From DATKMS01 sp041497995 (GTDB taxonomy: Bacteria > Desulfobacterota > Binatia > HRBIN30), in assembly GCA_041497995.1 (NCBI GenBank), contig JBGQHM010000119.1, forward strand, positions 1-15,985: 15,985 nt of DNA, read 5' to 3'. A program made the position numbers and the translations under genes. Under the pieces are notes generated by a model. That model searched no databases, had not been told where the DNA came from, and saw only the letters and a list, made by a program, of their open reading frames with translations. Below are positions 6,177-15,985 of this stretch, piece after piece; position 1 is the stretch's first letter, and each line of letters begins with the position of its first letter.

Positions 6177-6569
6177 ATGAGTGAAGCAACAGTAAGTCGC
6201 GAACAGGTAAAAGACTTCATCAAGCACATGAGCTTGATGGATGCCGCGTCGCTGGTGAAGGAGCTCGAAGAAGAGCTCGGCGTCAGCGCCGCAGCACCGG
6301 TGATGGCCGCGGGGCCAGCAGCGGCGGGCGGCGCGGCGGCAGCCCCAGCGGCGGAGAAAGAGGACTTCAACGTCATCCTCAAGGCCGCTGGCGACAAGAA
6401 GATCCAGGTCATTAAGGTGGTGCGTGAGATCACTGGCCTCGGTCTGAAAGAAGCCAAGGACCTCGTCGACGGCGCGCCCAAAGCGGTGAAGGAAGCGGTG
6501 CCCAAAGCGCAGGCCGAGGAGATGAAGAAGAAGATCGAGGAGGCGGGGGGGGCCGTTGAGCTGACGTGA
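6177..6569 (+). CDS. rplL: 50S ribosomal protein L7/L12
   Basis: A 130-residue acidic stalk protein, normally present in several dimers per ribosome, that recruits and activates the translational GTPases. The N-terminal dimerisation and L10-binding domain covers about residues 1-37. An alanine- and glycine-rich flexible hinge covers about 38-59. The C-terminal factor-binding domain (60-130) has EKEDFNVILKAAGDKKIQVIK and GLGLKEAKDLVDGAPKAVKE. The start has an excellent Shine-Dalgarno, GAAGGAGGA at 6161-6169, seven bases before the ATG, in line with the higher dosage needed for this protein. rpoB follows after 32 bases with no visible terminator or attenuator. Confidence 0.98.
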   Translation: MSEATVSREQVKDFIKHMSLMDAASLVKELEEELGVSAAAPVMAAGPAAAGGAAAAPAAEKEDFNVILKAAGDKKIQVIKVVREITGLGLKEAKDLVDGAPKAVKEAVPKAQAEEMKKKIEEAGGAVELT

Positions 6570-6601
6570 GCGCCGCTCGTAGGACGGTGTGAGGAGTTAC
6601 C

Positions 6602-10711
<4,110 letters not shown>

Positions 10712-10734
10712 CTCCCGGAACGCACGGAGGAACC

Positions 10735-14877
<4,143 letters not shown>

Positions 14878-14887
14878 GCCGCCGACC

Positions 14888-14916
14888 TTGACTTGCGAGG
14901 ATGGTTTGCCTAATAG
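14888..14916 (+). promoter_or_regulatory. Candidate sigma70-type promoter upstream of rpsL
   Basis: TTGACT at 14888-14893 matches five of six bases of the -35 consensus. A spacer of exactly 17 bases leads to TAATAG at 14911-14916, which matches only three of six bases of TATAAT. The patch is the AT-richest of the gaps and lies in the longest gap (14878-14957). Transcription would begin near 14923, giving a leader of about 35 bases before rpsL. It could boost rpsL-rpsG-fusA-tuf expression independently of rpoBC read-through. The weak -10 box keeps this tentative. Confidence 0.42.
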
Positions 14917-14957
14917 ATGCGTTTCCTTTGGGCTAGGTGAGAGTAGAACGGACAGCG

Positions 14958-15329
14958 ATGCCGACGATTAACCAACTTGTGAAACACGGGCGCGCGAAGC
15001 AACGCCGGAAATTGGCGGCGCCCGCTCTGCAGAGCTCGCCACAGCGACGTGGCGTGTGCACGCGTGTGTACACGCTGACGCCGAAGAAGCCGAACTCGGC
15101 GTTGCGCAAAGTCGCACGTGTCCGTCTCACCAATGGCATCGAGGTCACTACGTACATTCCGGGGATCGGCCACAACCTGCAGGAACACTCGGTTGTGCTG
15201 ATCCGCGGCGGACGCGTGAAGGATCTCCCCGGGGTGCGCTACCACATTGTCCGGGGTACGCTCGACTCGATCGGCGTGCAAGACCGGAAGCAGAGCCGCT
15301 CGAAGTATGGGGCCAAGCGCCCCAAGTGA
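14958..15329 (+). CDS. rpsL: 30S ribosomal protein S12
   Basis: A 123-residue protein at the decoding centre of the small subunit that governs accuracy of tRNA selection. The start MPTINQLVKHGR is the conserved N-terminus; an in-frame GTG at 14937 would add seven unconserved residues. Conserved segments are RGVCTRVYTLTPKKPNSALRKVARVRL (31-57) and HNLQEHSVVLIRGGRVKDLPGVRYH (72-96). K43 and K88, whose substitution gives streptomycin resistance in other bacteria, are both lysine. D89 is the site methylthiolated by RimO in bacteria that carry it. The Shine-Dalgarno is weak. The candidate promoter at 14888-14916 lies upstream and rpsG follows after 23 bases. Confidence 0.97.
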   Translation: MPTINQLVKHGRAKQRRKLAAPALQSSPQRRGVCTRVYTLTPKKPNSALRKVARVRLTNGIEVTTYIPGIGHNLQEHSVVLIRGGRVKDLPGVRYHIVRGTLDSIGVQDRKQSRSKYGAKRPK

Positions 15330-15352
15330 GCGCGGGAAAACGAGAGTAGCGT

Positions 15353-15823
15353 ATGCCGCGTAAAGGAGAAGTGCGGCGTCGGGAGATCTTGCCCGACCCC
15401 AAGTATCACGACCGCATGGTCGCCAAGTTCATCAACACGATGATGACCGGCGGCAAGCGCAGCACCGCTGAGCACATCCTCTATGGAGCATTCGACCGGG
15501 TGACCGAGCGCGCCAAAGAGGACCCGCTCGGCCTCTTCAAGCGCGCGCTCGACAACATCAAGCCGGTGGTCGAGGTGCGTTCGCGACGCGTCGGTGGTGC
15601 GACCTACCAGGTACCGTCGGAAGTCCGTCCATCCCGACGGGTGTCGCTGGCGATGCGCTGGCTGGTCGTGCACGCGCGAGCGCGGGCCGAGAAGTCGATG
15701 GCCGAACGGCTGGCTGGAGAGCTAATGGACGCTGCCAACAATCGCGGCGCCGCGATCAAGAAGAAGGAAGACACCCACCGAATGGCGGAAGCCAACAAGG
15801 CCTTCGCCCACTATCGGTGGTAA
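15353..15823 (+). CDS. rpsG: 30S ribosomal protein S7
   Basis: A 156-residue primary 16S rRNA-binding protein that starts assembly of the 30S head and lies near the E site. It begins MPRKGEVRRREILPDPKYHD and has FINTMMTGGKRSTAEHI (27-43) and PVVEVRSRRVGGATYQVP near 71-88. It ends AFAHYRW, the shorter 156-residue form. In E. coli S7 represses the str operon by binding the rpsL-rpsG spacer. Here that spacer is only 23 bases, so any such site must be smaller, within coding sequence, or elsewhere. In the circular reading fusA follows after 63 bases that include the strong hairpin. Confidence 0.97.
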   Translation: MPRKGEVRRREILPDPKYHDRMVAKFINTMMTGGKRSTAEHILYGAFDRVTERAKEDPLGLFKRALDNIKPVVEVRSRRVGGATYQVPSEVRPSRRVSLAMRWLVVHARARAEKSMAERLAGELMDAANNRGAAIKKKEDTHRMAEANKAFAHYRW

Positions 15824-15844
15824 TCACGCGAGAACAGGAGTGAG

Positions 15845-15873
15845 GGCGGTGGCACCCCGCGGGTGCCGCCGCT
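15845..15873 (+). promoter_or_regulatory. rpsG-fusA spacer hairpin (same element as 1-29)
   Basis: This is the same 13-pair stem with a CGC loop as at 1-29, shown here in its full upstream context. It begins 21 bases after the rpsG stop and four bases after AGGAG (15836-15840). It lies between S7 and EF-G in the classical str operon order. It has no T run after it. Confidence 0.6.
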
Positions 15874-15886
15874 GTCACACAAGGAT

Positions 15887-15985
15887 ATGGCTCGAAAACT
15901 TCCGCTCGAACGGACGCGAAACATTGGCATCATGGCGCACATTGATGCCGGTAAGACGACGACGACCGAGCGTATTCTTTACTAC
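15887..15985 (+). CDS. fusA: Elongation factor G, N-terminal fragment cut by the window end
   Basis: The first 33 codons of EF-G, from ATG 15887 through the P-loop AHIDAGKT to ILYY. It is identical to 43-141, so it is the same gene seen again through the terminal overlap and not evidence of a second fusA. It shows the true upstream context of fusA: the rpsG stop 63 bases before it, then AGGAG and the hairpin. Confidence 0.95.
   Translation, partial: MARKLPLERTRNIGIMAHIDAGKTTTTERILYY

Larger units (their letters stand above)
15845..15985. repeat. Terminal direct repeat, right copy (identical to 1-141)
   Basis: The exact 141-base copy of the window start. Merging the two copies gives a 15,844-base circle in which rpsG runs directly into fusA. 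See the left copy for the assembly interpretation. Confidence 0.97.

Noticed and set aside
6570..6601. Attenuator between rplL and rpoB
   Set aside because: The gap is only 32 bases, with a plain Shine-Dalgarno and no stable hairpin followed by a T run.
14937..14957. S12 starting at GTG 14937
   Set aside because: The extra seven residues are not part of the conserved S12 N-terminus, which begins MPTINQL at 14958.
15887..15985. A second fusA gene
   Set aside because: It is identical to 43-141 and lies wholly within the terminal overlap, so it is the same gene read twice.

Overview
The window is a compact, almost entirely coding stretch of bacterial core information-processing genes, all on the + strand. 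In window order they are fusA, tuf, rpmG, tRNA-Trp(CCA), secE, nusG, rplK, rplA, rplJ, rplL, rpoB, rpoC, rpsL, rpsG, then the first codons of fusA again. The largest gap between genes is 80 bases and no gap exceeds 300 bases. No mobile element, CRISPR array, phage gene or clear intrinsic terminator was seen.

The organism looks like a GC-rich Gram-negative bacterium. RpoB carries the insertion found between the flap region and the GRHGNKG motif, and RpoC carries an SI3-type insertion in the trigger loop; both are typical of Proteobacteria and related phyla. The gene order rpmG-trnW-secE-nusG-rplKAJL-rpoBC-rpsLG-fusA-tuf and the short single-span SecE fit a deltaproteobacterium-like lineage (Desulfobacterota, Myxococcota, Binatota or relatives). 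The exact phylum is inference and was not tested by a search.

Layout: (i) 1-2124, the rpsG-fusA spacer with a strong hairpin, then EF-G; (ii) 2163-3353, EF-Tu, with G-ending codon use unlike its neighbours; (iii) 3366-4441, L33, tRNA-Trp, SecE and NusG; (iv) 4471-6569, ribosomal stalk and L1-arm proteins L11, L1, L10, L7/L12; (v) 6602-14877, RNA polymerase beta and beta'; (vi) 14888-14916, a candidate sigma70-type promoter in the only AT-richer gap; (vii) 14958-15823, S12 and S7; (viii) 15887-15985, the start of fusA again. Together these genes supply the transcription core (RpoB, RpoC, NusG), the translation factors (EF-G, EF-Tu), ribosomal proteins, and one Sec translocon subunit.

The main oddity is structural. 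The last 141 bases (15845-15985) are identical to the first 141, so the sequence closes formally into a 15,844-base circle. A circle holding only these chromosomal genes, with no replication function, is not credible as a replicon. The simplest reading is an assembly loop: many bacteria carry two near-identical tuf genes, one before rpmG/secE (tufB) and one after fusA (tufA). If the two copies were collapsed, the segment between them would close on itself exactly as seen. The fusA-tuf-rpmG adjacency would then be a chimera of two loci. I found no undescribed biological system here. The observations worth following are the tuf collapse and mosaic composition, the rpsG-fusA hairpin, the rpsL promoter, and the missing space for the classical L10 and S7 autoregulatory leaders.
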